Assembly: GCA_040772885.1 (NCBI GenBank)
Contig: JAXGXF010000004.1
Span: 62,001 to 126,000 of the forward strand
Reading direction: 5' to 3'
Length of the DNA stretch: 64,000 bases
Origin: Pullichristensenella sp002068815
GTDB taxonomy: Bacteria; Bacillota; Clostridia; Christensenellales; Aristaeellaceae
Of this stretch, positions 34,147 to 43,045 are shown piece after piece; position 1 is the first letter of the stretch; the number at the start of each line of letters is the position of its first letter. The notes beneath the pieces were generated by a model. That model saw nothing but the letters and a program-made list of their open reading frames with translations, searched no databases and had not been told where the DNA came from. A program made the position numbers and the translations under genes.

Positions 34147-34176
34147 TTGTGGTGGGGAATCCCCCTGTGTTATAAT
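34147..34176 (+). promoter_or_regulatory. Promoter of the GntR-FCD gene
   Basis: TTGTGG at 34147-34152, 18-base spacer, TATAAT at 34171-34176. Confidence 0.7.
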
Positions 34177-34186
34177 CCTGAAAACG

Positions 34187-34199
34187 ATGTATACAATAT
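34187..34199 (+). promoter_or_regulatory. GntR operator, site 1 (autoregulation)
   Basis: TGTATACA palindrome followed by ATATA, at the expected start point of the gntR transcript. The 11 bases GTATACAATAT are repeated exactly in site 2 at 34985, inside the promoter of the transporter operon. Confidence 0.65.
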
Positions 34200-34223
34200 A
34201 TTTGTCGTCTTGGAGTTGTGAAT

Positions 34224-34922
34224 ATGCGCGATGATCTGGGCAGAGTCATAGACGTGCTGGAGCAGTCGGGGATCAAATCGAAGTATCGCTCGCTGATGGA
34301 CATTGTCTACGATCAGCTGCAGGACGACATACTGTCCGGAAAGCTCCCGCCGAATTCCCCGCTGAACACGAGCGAGATCGCGCTGAACATGAAGATCAGC
34401 CGCACCCCGGTGCGGGAGGCGATCAACAAGCTGGCGTCCGTCGGGCTCGTCAACAAGACGAACCACAAGGAGTCGAAGGTCTCGAGCTTCATGGGCGACG
34501 AGATTCACGAGATCTACTACGTGCGCGCGTCGCTCGAGGGGCTGGCGGCCCGGACCGCGGCGAAGTCGATGACGAAGGCCGACAAGGAGGCGCTTCTGCT
34601 CCTCGCGCAGCAGTCGAAGCAGCTCGCCGACACGGGCGACATCGAGAAGTTCATGGAGAACAACTACCGGTTCCACCATTTGATCTACAAGTACGTCAGG
34701 ACGCCCTTGATCCGGGCCGTGATCGAGCAGTTTTACATCATCTCCCGGCAGTACCGCAACATCGGCTACGAGCTGAAGGACCGCAACCACTCCGTCTCCG
34801 AGGAGCATTCGCTGATCGCGCAGAGCATCTACGACGGCAACGAGGACGACGCGGAGAAGTACGGGCGGCTCCACCACCAGCGCACGATGATGGTCATTCA
34901 GGAGCAGTTCCAGACGAAGTAG
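34224..34922 (+). CDS. GntR family regulator with FCD domain
   Basis: Repressor of 232 residues: winged helix at about 20-90 (LPPNSPLNTSEIALNMKISR, TPVREAINKLASVGLV) and an all-helical FCD effector domain from about 95, with Asp/His/His residues that bind a metal in this family (YRFHHLIYKY, SEEHSLI, LHHQR). The ATG at 34224 follows GGAG; a GTG at 34218 is also in frame. It precedes an mglBAC-like importer and oxidoreductase operon, and matching palindromes lie at its own promoter and at that operon's promoter. FCD regulators commonly bind sugar acids, in keeping with the oxidative genes downstream. Confidence 0.94.
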   Translation: MRDDLGRVIDVLEQSGIKSKYRSLMDIVYDQLQDDILSGKLPPNSPLNTSEIALNMKISRTPVREAINKLASVGLVNKTNHKESKVSSFMGDEIHEIYYVRASLEGLAARTAAKSMTKADKEALLLLAQQSKQLADTGDIEKFMENNYRFHHLIYKYVRTPLIRAVIEQFYIISRQYRNIGYELKDRNHSVSEEHSLIAQSIYDGNEDDAEKYGRLHHQRTMMVIQEQFQTK

Positions 34923-34969
34923 ACCCGGCGGGACCCCGCCCGGACGGGCGGAAAATGGCAATAGGGCCG

Positions 34970-34998
34970 TTGCGGCCTTATGTTGTATACAATATGCA
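34970..34998 (+). promoter_or_regulatory. Operon promoter with GntR operator site 2 between the boxes
   Basis: TTGCGG at 34970-34975, 17-base spacer, TATGCA at 34993-34998. The perfect palindrome TTGTATACAA (34983-34992) fills the spacer, so bound repressor would exclude RNA polymerase. It shares GTATACAATAT with site 1. Confidence 0.65.
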
Positions 34999-35146
34999 AG
35001 ATGTGGGAGAGGGCATCGGGACTGGCGGCGGGAGCCGCGCAGAAATGGGAGGTGCGAGAAGAAACGGACAGCGCGGGGAGTGGGAAATGCTGGTTAAGAC
35101 CGTACGCCGCGGCGGAAGCCGTGCAATAAAAGGGAGGTATTTGTCA

Positions 35147-36178
35147 ATGAAGAAGCTGTTTTCCCTGTTCCTGGTACTGACGATGGTGCTGGCCTTCGTT
35201 CCCGCTGCGATGGCGGACGATCCCATTGAAATCGGCGTCATCAGCTATAACTGGGCCAACACCTTCCAGAGCTACCTGAACGCGGGCTTCAGGTACTGGA
35301 ATGAGCAGTACGACAACGTGAACATCACCCTCTACGACGGCGAGAACGATCAGTCGATCGAGAACGACAAGATCGACATCATGCTCAACAAGGGCATCGA
35401 CGTGCTCTGCTGCAACCTGGTTGACACCGCCGCCGCGCCGACGGTCATCGAGAAGTGCCGCGCGGCCGGCGTGCCGATCGTCTTCTACAACAAGATGCCC
35501 GCGCCCGAGGCGCTCGCCTCCTATGACCACTGCCTGTACGTCGGCGTCACGACGCGCAACCAGGGCAAGCTGCAGGGCGAGTTCTACCAGCAGGCGCTCG
35601 AGAGCGGCAAGTTCGACACGAACGGCGACGGCAAGCTGCAGTACGTGATGATCCAGGGCCAGCCGGGCCACTCCGACGTCGTCGAACGCTACGGCGGGTT
35701 CAAGGAGTACCTCGACGGCAACGGCATCCCCTACGAGGAGCTCGACGCGCAGACCGCCGACTGGGACGCCGCGAAGGCGAAGAGCCTGATGGAGACCTGG
35801 ATCGGCAAGTACGGCGAAACGATCGAGATCGTGTTCGCGCAGAACGACGCGATGGCGATCGCCGCGGTCGAGGCGCTGCGCGGCGCGGGCCTGATCAACG
35901 AGACCTCGATGATCCCGGTCGTCGGCATCAACGCGCTGCCGGAGACCTCGCAGCTGATCAAGGACGGCTTCATGCTCGGCTCCGTGCTCACGAACCCGAC
36001 CGCGGTCGCGAACGCGAGCGTCGACCTCGCCATCCGCGCGGTCGAGACCGGCGCGACCTACGAGACCTGGTGCGAGGGCACGCAGTGGGTGCTCGAGGCG
36101 GACCGCTCCGTGCGCATTCCGGATGTCGTCATCACGGCGGAGAACGTGGACATCGCCGTCGACGCCTACAAGCGGTAA
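35147..36178 (+). CDS. Galactose/glucose-binding protein of an ABC importer (MglB-like)
   Basis: Binding protein of 343 residues with a signal peptide ending AMA-DD (signal peptidase I type, no lipobox Cys). It has the calcium-binding loop DTNGDGKLQ at about 157-165 followed by QGQPGHSDVVERYGG, and AQNDAMAIAAVEALRGAG; this loop and spacing are hallmarks of E. coli MglB. AGGGAGG lies ahead of the ATG at 35147. A 150-base leader separates it from the promoter at 34970. The ligand is probably galactose, glucose or a related glycoside. ATPase and permease genes follow. Confidence 0.95.
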   Translation: MKKLFSLFLVLTMVLAFVPAAMADDPIEIGVISYNWANTFQSYLNAGFRYWNEQYDNVNITLYDGENDQSIENDKIDIMLNKGIDVLCCNLVDTAAAPTVIEKCRAAGVPIVFYNKMPAPEALASYDHCLYVGVTTRNQGKLQGEFYQQALESGKFDTNGDGKLQYVMIQGQPGHSDVVERYGGFKEYLDGNGIPYEELDAQTADWDAAKAKSLMETWIGKYGETIEIVFAQNDAMAIAAVEALRGAGLINETSMIPVVGINALPETSQLIKDGFMLGSVLTNPTAVANASVDLAIRAVETGATYETWCEGTQWVLEADRSVRIPDVVITAENVDIAVDAYKR

Positions 36179-36259
36179 TCGACCCCCGGTTTCCGTTCCG
36201 GCGGGAGGGGCTCCCTCCCGTCGGATTCAAGATTGAGCGATGAAGGCAGGAAAAACAGC

Positions 36260-37759
36260 ATGAACAACGAATACCTGCTGGAGATGCGCGGCATTTGCAA
36301 GAGCTTTCCGGGCGTGCAGGCGCTCAAGGACGTGAGCCTGAACGTGAAGCCCGGAGAGGTGCACGCCATCATGGGCGAAAACGGCGCCGGGAAATCGACG
36401 CTGATGAAGTGCCTGTTTGGCCTGTACTCGATCGACGCGGGCGAGATACGGTTCGAGGGGGAGCCGGTGTCCTTTTCCGGCCCGCTCGACGCGCTCAAGC
36501 GCGGAATCTCGATGGTGCAGCAGGAGCTGGACCAGGTTCCCGAGCGCAACGTCATGGAGAACGTGTTCCTCGGGCGGTATCCGCGCAGGGGGCCGTTCAT
36601 CGACGAGCAGAGGATGTACTTGGACACATTGGAGGTGCTCAAGCACCTGTCCATCCCGGTGAACCCGAGGGACATCACGGGCAAGCTCTCGGTGTCCGTC
36701 CGGCAATTGATCGAGATCGCGAAGGCGATCTCCTACGGCTCGAAGGTCATCGTGCTGGACGAACCCACCTCGTCCTTGACCGAGGTGGAGACGAAACTAT
36801 TGTTCGACGCCATCCGCCGCCTGACCGCGGACGGGTGCGGGGTCATCTACATCTCCCACAAGCTGGGAGAGGTGTTCGAAATCTGCGATCGCGTGACGGT
36901 CTTGCGCGACGGCATGTTCGTGACCTGCAAGGACGTAAAGGACGTTACGGCGGACCAGATCATCGCCGCGATGGTCAACCGTCCGCTGACGAACCGCTAT
37001 CCCCCGAAGGCGAACAGGCCCGGTGAGGTCGTGCTGCGCGTGGAGAACCTGAGCTCCTACTATCCGCCGCAGGTCAAGAACGTCTCGTTCGAGCTGCGCG
37101 CGGGCGAAATCCTCGGCATCTCGGGGCTCGTGGGCTCGAGGCGCACGGAGCTCGTCGAGACGATCTTCGGCTACCGCAGGAAGGCCGGCGGCAGGATCGT
37201 CTACAAGGGCAAGGAGCTCACCTTTCGGCATACGTCCGGCGCGATCCGGCACGGCTTTTCGCTTGTCACCGAGGAGAGAAGGGCGTCGGGCTTCTTCCCG
37301 ATGCTGAACATACGGGAGAACACGATCATCGCGAGCCTGCGCAAGTGCATGAACAGGCTGGGATTTTTGCAGAATTCGAGGGCCGCGGCGATCACGAAGC
37401 AGTCGATCGACGCGCTGAACATAAAGACGCCGTCGCAGAGGACCTTGATCCGCGACCTGTCCGGCGGCAACCAGCAGAAGGTGATCCTCGGGCGGTGGCT
37501 TTTGACCGGCCCGGACGTGCTGCTCTTGGACGAGCCGACCCGCGGGATCGACGTCGGGGCGAAGTACGAGATCTATCAGCTGATGATCAACCTCGCCGTC
37601 GAGGGGAAGGCGGTCATATTCGTGTCGTCGGAGATGCCGGAGCTGTTGGGCGTCGCGGACCGGATACTGGTCATGAGCAACGGACAGATGGCGGGCATTG
37701 TGGACGCGGCGGAGGCGACGCAGGAAGAGATCATGGAGCTCTGCGTCCGGTACCTGTAA
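36260..37759 (+). CDS. Sugar ABC transporter ATP-binding protein (MglA-like)
   Basis: Tandem ATPase of 499 residues. GENGAGKST near 37 and VIVLDEPTSSL in the first half; GLVGSRRTEL, LSGGNQQKVILGRW and LLLDEPTRGIDVGA in the second. SRR in the second P-loop is the MglA-type degenerate form. It lies between the MglB-like and permease genes in the order B-A-C, the same as in the mgl operon. Confidence 0.96.
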   Translation: MNNEYLLEMRGICKSFPGVQALKDVSLNVKPGEVHAIMGENGAGKSTLMKCLFGLYSIDAGEIRFEGEPVSFSGPLDALKRGISMVQQELDQVPERNVMENVFLGRYPRRGPFIDEQRMYLDTLEVLKHLSIPVNPRDITGKLSVSVRQLIEIAKAISYGSKVIVLDEPTSSLTEVETKLLFDAIRRLTADGCGVIYISHKLGEVFEICDRVTVLRDGMFVTCKDVKDVTADQIIAAMVNRPLTNRYPPKANRPGEVVLRVENLSSYYPPQVKNVSFELRAGEILGISGLVGSRRTELVETIFGYRRKAGGRIVYKGKELTFRHTSGAIRHGFSLVTEERRASGFFPMLNIRENTIIASLRKCMNRLGFLQNSRAAAITKQSIDALNIKTPSQRTLIRDLSGGNQQKVILGRWLLTGPDVLLLDEPTRGIDVGAKYEIYQLMINLAVEGKAVIFVSSEMPELLGVADRILVMSNGQMAGIVDAAEATQEEIMELCVRYL

Positions 37760-37790
37760 GTTCAGTATCTTATGAGAGAGAAGGATCGAA

Positions 37791-38804
37791 ATGGGCGCAA
37801 CGAAAAGAGGCAAACTCCATTCCTTTTTGCTGAACAACGCCATATACATCGTGCTTCTGATGATCATCGTCGTGCTCGTGTGGCTGAACCCGATGCTGCT
37901 CTCGGGGCGCAACATCAGCTACATACTCTCGCAGGCGGCGCCGCGGATCATCCTGGCGCTGGCGGTCGGCGGCATCATCATACTCGGGGGCACCGACCTG
38001 TCCGCCGGGCGGATACTGGGCATGGCGGGGCTCTTCTGCGCGTCGCTTCTGCAGGCGACCGACTATCCGCTGCGCATCTATCAGAGCCTGCCGCGGCTTC
38101 CGCTGGTCGTGCCGCTGTTTCTTGCGATGGTGCTCTGCTGCTTCTTTACGGTCAGCCATTCGCTGTTGGTATCCCGGCTCAAGGTCGCGCCGTTCATCGC
38201 GTCCCTGGGCATACAGCTCGTCGTCTACGGCTCGCTTTCGCTCTACGGCGTGTGGATGAACAACTCGTCCCCGGTCGCCGGGTTTGACAAGGCGTACACG
38301 AATTTCGCGGGGGGATCGATTCAGATCTTCGGCTTCCGCGTCGCCTACATCTTCCTCTACGCGATCGCCGTGACGCTGTTCATCTGGGCGATCTGGAACA
38401 AGACCTCGCTCGGCAAGCGGATGTACGCGGTCGGCGGAAACCCGGACGCCGCGATCGTCTCCGGCATCAACGTGACGAGGGTGTTCATGCTGGTGTACCT
38501 GATCGCGGGCGTTTTGTACGCGTTCTCGGGATTTCTCGAGGCGGCGCGCACCGGAAGCGCGAACAACCAGCTCGGCGAGGGCTACGAGCTCGACGCGATC
38601 GCGGCCTGCGTCGTCGGCGGCGTGTCGATGCGCGGCGGCATCGGCAAGGTCAGCGGCATCATCAGCGGCGTGTTCATCTTCCAGATGATCACCTACGGGC
38701 TCGTGTTCATGGGCGTCAACAGCTTCGTGCAATACATCGTCAAGGGGCTGATCATACTGTTCGCGATCGCGGTGGACACGCAGAAATACGTCAAGAAGCG
38801 TTGA
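37791..38804 (+). CDS. Sugar ABC transporter permease (MglC-like)
   Basis: Membrane subunit of 337 residues, about ten segments, with GGTDLSAGRILGMAG, an MglC-style long second loop (LQATDYPLRIYQSLP), GKRMYAVGGNPDAAIVSG and GGVSMRGGIGKVSG. It follows the ATPase gene by 31 bases with GAGAAGGA ahead of the ATG. It completes the importer; catabolic dehydrogenase genes follow after 14 bases, so import and oxidation are co-transcribed. Confidence 0.96.
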   Translation: MGATKRGKLHSFLLNNAIYIVLLMIIVVLVWLNPMLLSGRNISYILSQAAPRIILALAVGGIIILGGTDLSAGRILGMAGLFCASLLQATDYPLRIYQSLPRLPLVVPLFLAMVLCCFFTVSHSLLVSRLKVAPFIASLGIQLVVYGSLSLYGVWMNNSSPVAGFDKAYTNFAGGSIQIFGFRVAYIFLYAIAVTLFIWAIWNKTSLGKRMYAVGGNPDAAIVSGINVTRVFMLVYLIAGVLYAFSGFLEAARTGSANNQLGEGYELDAIAACVVGGVSMRGGIGKVSGIISGVFIFQMITYGLVFMGVNSFVQYIVKGLIILFAIAVDTQKYVKKR

Positions 38805-38818
38805 TTCGGGAGGGCAAT

Positions 38819-39760
38819 ATGGGTCGTGTATTGATTGTGGGAAGCGGGCTGATGGGCAGCGGCATCGCATCGTGCGCGGCGCTCGCCGGGAATAGCGCGG
38901 TGCTCAACGACGTCGATGCGGAGCGGCTTGAAAAGGGCCTCGCGAGCGCGATAAAGTGCGTCGACGAGCTCGCCGCGCAGGGGCTTGCGGAGCCGGAGAG
39001 CGCCGCGGCCGCGAAGGGGAGGCTTTCGACGAGCCTCGACCTCGGCGCGGAGTGCGGGAAGGCCGACCTCGTGATCGAGGCGATCGTCGAGAACCTCGGG
39101 GCGAAGCAGGTTCTGTTTGAAAAACTGGACGCGCTGACGCCGGAGACCGTTCCGATTTTGAGCAACACCTCGGGGCTGCGCATCACGGAGATCGCCGCGC
39201 GCGCGAAGCACCCCGAGCGCACGATGACCGCGCACTTCTGGTTCCCCGCGCATCTCGTGCCGCTCGTCGAGGTCGTGATGAGCGAGCACACCGACCGCGG
39301 GATGGCGCAGTCGGTCAAGGAGCTGCTCTGCGGGTGGGGCAAGGCGGCCGTGCTCGTCCGGCGCGACACCCCGGGGCAGCTTGCGAACCGCGTGCTGCAG
39401 GCGGTCATCCGCGAGGCGACGAACATCGTCGACATCGGCCTCGCCTCGGCGGAGGACGTAGACCTCGCGATTAAGATGGGCATGGGCATACGCTTCCCGG
39501 TGTGGGGGCCGCTCGAGCACATCGACGCGGTCGGGCTCGACCTCGGCTATTCGGTCCAGAACACGGTGCTGCCGGAGATCAGCGACAGCAAAAAGCCCGC
39601 GGACGGCCTCAAGGCGCACGTCGAGCGCGGCGAGCTCGGCTTCAAGACCGGCTCCGGCTACTACGACTGGAATCAAAAGAGCATGGAGGAGCTGGCCGGG
39701 ACACGCAACGATTTCATCGTGCACGCGCTGAAATTCATGAAGGCGCGCGGTCTGGTCTAG
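38819..39760 (+). CDS. 3-hydroxyacyl-CoA dehydrogenase family NAD-dependent oxidoreductase
   Basis: Rossmann enzyme of 313 residues with VGSGLMGSGIA near 7, the Ser-containing SNTSGL and catalytic His in AHFWFPAHLVPLVEVV, and a helical C-terminal domain. The family includes 3-hydroxybutyryl-CoA dehydrogenase and L-gulonate 3-dehydrogenase. In a sugar operon without acyl-CoA genes, a sugar-acid 3-dehydrogenase role is the better guess. GGGAGGGCAAT precedes the ATG at 38819. The PRTMT-like stretch found in CoA enzymes is not obvious, consistent with a small polar substrate. Confidence 0.88.
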   Translation: MGRVLIVGSGLMGSGIASCAALAGNSAVLNDVDAERLEKGLASAIKCVDELAAQGLAEPESAAAAKGRLSTSLDLGAECGKADLVIEAIVENLGAKQVLFEKLDALTPETVPILSNTSGLRITEIAARAKHPERTMTAHFWFPAHLVPLVEVVMSEHTDRGMAQSVKELLCGWGKAAVLVRRDTPGQLANRVLQAVIREATNIVDIGLASAEDVDLAIKMGMGIRFPVWGPLEHIDAVGLDLGYSVQNTVLPEISDSKKPADGLKAHVERGELGFKTGSGYYDWNQKSMEELAGTRNDFIVHALKFMKARGLV

Positions 39761-39771
39761 GAGGTATTGAT

Positions 39772-40803
39772 ATGCGCATGATGAAGCGCGCGGTGCTGCG
39801 CGCATTCCACGAGCCGCTGTCTCTCGAACAAGCGCCCGTCCCGGAGCCGGGCGCGGGCGAGGTGCTGATCCGCGTGAAGGCGAGCGGGCTGTGCGTCTCC
39901 GACCTGCACATACAGGACGGCATGATCGGCACGGTGCCTCTGCCGCACACGCCGGGGCACGAGATGGCGGGCATCGTCGAAAAGCTCGGGCCGGGGGTCG
40001 AGGGCGTCGAGGTCGGGCAGCGGATGGTCGCCGCGATCGACGTGGTCTGCCACATGTGCCGGTTCTGCAAAAGCGGCCGGACGAACCTCTGCGCGCGGCT
40101 CGTGCGCATAGGCTTCGAGCGCGACGGCTCGCACGCCGAGTTCGCGGTCATTCCGGCGGAGAACGCCTTCCCGATCCCGGACGATCTCCCGTTTGAGCAG
40201 GCGGCGATCATCCCCGACGCGGTCGCCTGCATGTACAACGCGCTGCGCAACAAGGCAAATGTCCAGCCCGGCGACCGCGTGCTCGTGCTCGGCACCGGGG
40301 GCTTAGGCATGCAGGCGATACAGATCGCGAAGGCCATGGGCGCGGCCGTCTACGCGACGAGTCGGCAGGACGATAAGCTCGAGGCGGCGCTCCGGCTCGG
40401 CTGCGACGGCGTCGTCAACACGAGGACGCAGGACCTGAAAAAGGAGATCGTGCGCCTGACGAATGGCGAGATGCTCGACGCCGTGCTCGACAACATCGGC
40501 ATCGAGACGTCGATCGAGGAGAGCCTGATGCTCGTGCGCCCTGCCGGGCGCGTGATCATCGTCGGCTACAACGAGCCGGACTTCCGGGCGAATTACCAGA
40601 ACACGATGAAGTTCGAAAAGGAGATCATCGGGATGCGCGGCAGCTCGCGCGGCGACCTGCGCGACGCGATCGCGCTGGTGGAGGCCGGGAAGGTCGTGCC
40701 GTACATCGCGAAGACCGTCCCGCTCGAGGCGATCAACGATGCGCTCGGCGAGATGCGCAGGGGCGAGGCGAAGGGCCGCATCGTCATCAGGATGGAGGAC
40801 TGA
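39772..40803 (+). CDS. Zinc-dependent alcohol dehydrogenase, MDR family (copy 1)
   Basis: Medium-chain dehydrogenase of 343 residues. Catalytic zinc ligands lie in GLCVSDLH and GHEMAG; the structural zinc loop CHMCRFCKSGRTNLC has four Cys; the NAD site is GTGGLG near 178. TAGGAGGT overlaps the upstream stop, giving tight coupling. It oxidises a sugar or polyol hydroxyl in the inferred pathway. The dehydrogenase at 41931 is a more distant member of the same superfamily. Confidence 0.93.
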   Translation: MRMMKRAVLRAFHEPLSLEQAPVPEPGAGEVLIRVKASGLCVSDLHIQDGMIGTVPLPHTPGHEMAGIVEKLGPGVEGVEVGQRMVAAIDVVCHMCRFCKSGRTNLCARLVRIGFERDGSHAEFAVIPAENAFPIPDDLPFEQAAIIPDAVACMYNALRNKANVQPGDRVLVLGTGGLGMQAIQIAKAMGAAVYATSRQDDKLEAALRLGCDGVVNTRTQDLKKEIVRLTNGEMLDAVLDNIGIETSIEESLMLVRPAGRVIIVGYNEPDFRANYQNTMKFEKEIIGMRGSSRGDLRDAIALVEAGKVVPYIAKTVPLEAINDALGEMRRGEAKGRIVIRMED

Positions 40804-40814
40804 CGGAGGCGCTT

Positions 40815-41909
40815 ATGTACGACGATTTGATACTCATCGGAACCTACACGATGCCCATACGATTCGGGACCGGGCAGATATTGCAGGGCAAGGGCGAGGG
40901 AATCTACGCGCTGCGTTTGGACCGCGGCGCGGGGGCGCTGACCCGGGAGGCCGTCTTTCCGGGGATCGACAACCCCTCGTACCTCTGCCGCGGCAGGGAC
41001 GCGAGCCGCCTCTACGCGGTCAACGAGCTCAAGGAATTCCGCGGGGAGAAGAGCGGCGCGCTGTCGTCGTTCCGGTTCGACCCGGACAGGCTGGCATTGA
41101 CGCTTTTGAGCCAGCACCCGACCGGCGGGACGGACCCGTGCTATGTGGCGTCCGGCGCCGGGGACGGGGTATACGTCGCGAACTTCATGAGCGGCAGCGT
41201 CGCGGTGTTCAAGACGGACGAAGGCGGCGCGGCGGCCCCGCGGAGCCAGTTCTTCCAGTACGAGGGCCACAGCGTGAACCCCGCGCGGCAGAGCTCGCCG
41301 CACGCGCACTCGGTCGTGTTCGACCGGTCCGGGCGGCGCGCGTTCGTGCCGGATTTGGGCACGGACAGGCTGATGCGCTACGACGTGGACGCCGAGACCG
41401 GGGCGCTTTCCGAGGCGGGCTTTTTCGCGCTCGACCCGGGCACGGGCCCGCGGCACTGCGCGTTCAGCCGGGACGGAAAATACTGTTACCTAATCAAGGA
41501 GCTGACGAGCGAGATCGCGGCGCTCGCATATGACGAGGAAACCGGCGAATTTCAGCACCTGCAGACGGTCTCGACCGTCTCGAAGGACTTCGCGGGGCAC
41601 AACAGCTGCGCCGACCTGCAGCTCTCGCCGGACGGCAAATTCCTGTACGGCTCAAACCGCGGCGAGAACACGATCGCGTGCTTCCGGATCGATCCGGACA
41701 CCGGCCTGTTGGAGCCGGCGGGAAGGTTTGCAAGCGGCGGCGAGATCCCGCGCAGCTTCGCGGTCGACCCGAGGGGCGAATTCCTGCTGGCCGCGAACCA
41801 GGACACGGACAACGTCGCGGTGTTCCGCATCGACCGCGCGACCGGCGCGCTGATCTTCGCATCGGAGATATCGGTTCCGACGCCGGTGTGCGTGCAATTC
41901 TGGCACTGA
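40815..41909 (+). CDS. Lactonase family protein, seven-bladed beta-propeller (Pgl-like)
   Basis: Cytoplasmic beta-propeller of 364 residues of the YbhE/6-phosphogluconolactonase type, with repeated blade phrases such as GKFLYGSNRGENTIA, FSRDGKYCYLIKEL and GEFLLAANQDTDNVAVF. The conserved HAHSV and LGTDRL stretches of the family are present. Expected reaction: hydrolysis of an aldonolactone, the product of a sugar 1-dehydrogenase. Placing between two dehydrogenase genes supports this. Confidence 0.93.
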   Translation: MYDDLILIGTYTMPIRFGTGQILQGKGEGIYALRLDRGAGALTREAVFPGIDNPSYLCRGRDASRLYAVNELKEFRGEKSGALSSFRFDPDRLALTLLSQHPTGGTDPCYVASGAGDGVYVANFMSGSVAVFKTDEGGAAAPRSQFFQYEGHSVNPARQSSPHAHSVVFDRSGRRAFVPDLGTDRLMRYDVDAETGALSEAGFFALDPGTGPRHCAFSRDGKYCYLIKELTSEIAALAYDEETGEFQHLQTVSTVSKDFAGHNSCADLQLSPDGKFLYGSNRGENTIACFRIDPDTGLLEPAGRFASGGEIPRSFAVDPRGEFLLAANQDTDNVAVFRIDRATGALIFASEISVPTPVCVQFWH

Positions 41910-41930
41910 CGCATTGAAAGGAGATCGCGT

Positions 41931-43022
41931 ATGAATATTCCCCGGACGATGAAGGCGGTCGTGCTCGCCGCCTACGACAAGCTGGAGGTGGTTGCGCTGC
42001 CGGTGCCGAAGCCGGGGCCGGGCGAGGCGCTCTGCCGCATCCGCTCCGTCGCCATCTGCGGCTCGGACCCGAAGATGATCCACGGCCACTACCGGGACGT
42101 CCATTGGCCGCCGTTCTTCCCGTTTGTGATGGGCCACGAGTGGGCCGGCGAGGTCGTCGCCATCGGCGAGGGCGTGACCGAGGTCTCTGTCGGCGACCGC
42201 GTCGCCGGCGAGGCGCACAGCGGCTGCGGAAAGTGCAAAAACTGCCTGTCGGGGCACTATACGGTCTGCCTGAATTATGGGAAGGACGGCCACGACGGCG
42301 GCGCGGACAAGGGGCACCGGCACTACGGCTTCTTCTGGCAGGGCGCGAACGCCGAGTACAACGCGTACAAGGTGCAGTCGCTGCACAAGTTCGCGGACCA
42401 TCTGAGCTTCGACGAGGCCGCGCTCTGCGACACGGCCGGCGTCGCGATGCACGGCATCGACCTGATCGGCATCACGCCGGGCGGCACGACGGTCGTGTTC
42501 GGCCCCGGGCCGATCGGCCTGTGCGCGATGCAGATCGCAAAGGGCATGGGCGCCGGGCGCACGATCATGATCGGCCGCGGCGCGAAGCTCGAGATCGCCA
42601 GGGAGCTCGGCGCGGATGTCTGCATCGACTTTGAAAGGGAGGACCCCGTCGCGCGCGTGCTGGAACTGACCGGCGGCGTCGGCTGCGACGAGGTGATCGA
42701 GTGCTCCGGCGCCGACGATTCGCCGAAGAAGGCCTGCGAGCTGGTCAAGAAGACCGGCTCGGTCGTGCTGACGGCGAACTACCGCGAGGACCTCTCGCAG
42801 ATACCGCTGCCGCTGAACCGCATCGTGTTCAACGAGATCAAGATCGTCGGCTCGAAGGCGAACCCGAACGCGTCGGACAAGGTGCTGCACTTCCTGGCCG
42901 ACGGGACGATCGACGGCAAGCGGCTCGTGACGCACACATTCCCGCTCGAGGAGTATGCGAGGGCGGTCGAGGCGTTCGAGAACCGGCGCTTGGGCGCGAT
43001 GAAGGTCGTCGTCCATCCATGA
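41931..43022 (+). CDS. Zinc-dependent sugar/polyol dehydrogenase, MDR family (copy 2)
   Basis: Dehydrogenase of 363 residues of the sorbitol/threonine dehydrogenase group. ICGSDPKMIHGHY and GHEWAGE hold catalytic zinc ligands; CGKCKNCLSGHYTVC is the structural zinc loop; GPGPIG is the NAD site. An insertion near 120-145 (DGHDGGADKGHRHYGFF) carries several His residues. AAAGGAGAT precedes the ATG. A sugar alcohol or sugar acid is the likely substrate. Confidence 0.93.
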   Translation: MNIPRTMKAVVLAAYDKLEVVALPVPKPGPGEALCRIRSVAICGSDPKMIHGHYRDVHWPPFFPFVMGHEWAGEVVAIGEGVTEVSVGDRVAGEAHSGCGKCKNCLSGHYTVCLNYGKDGHDGGADKGHRHYGFFWQGANAEYNAYKVQSLHKFADHLSFDEAALCDTAGVAMHGIDLIGITPGGTTVVFGPGPIGLCAMQIAKGMGAGRTIMIGRGAKLEIARELGADVCIDFEREDPVARVLELTGGVGCDEVIECSGADDSPKKACELVKKTGSVVLTANYREDLSQIPLPLNRIVFNEIKIVGSKANPNASDKVLHFLADGTIDGKRLVTHTFPLEEYARAVEAFENRRLGAMKVVVHP

Positions 43023-43045
43023 CTTTGCGAACGGGAGGAATCAAA

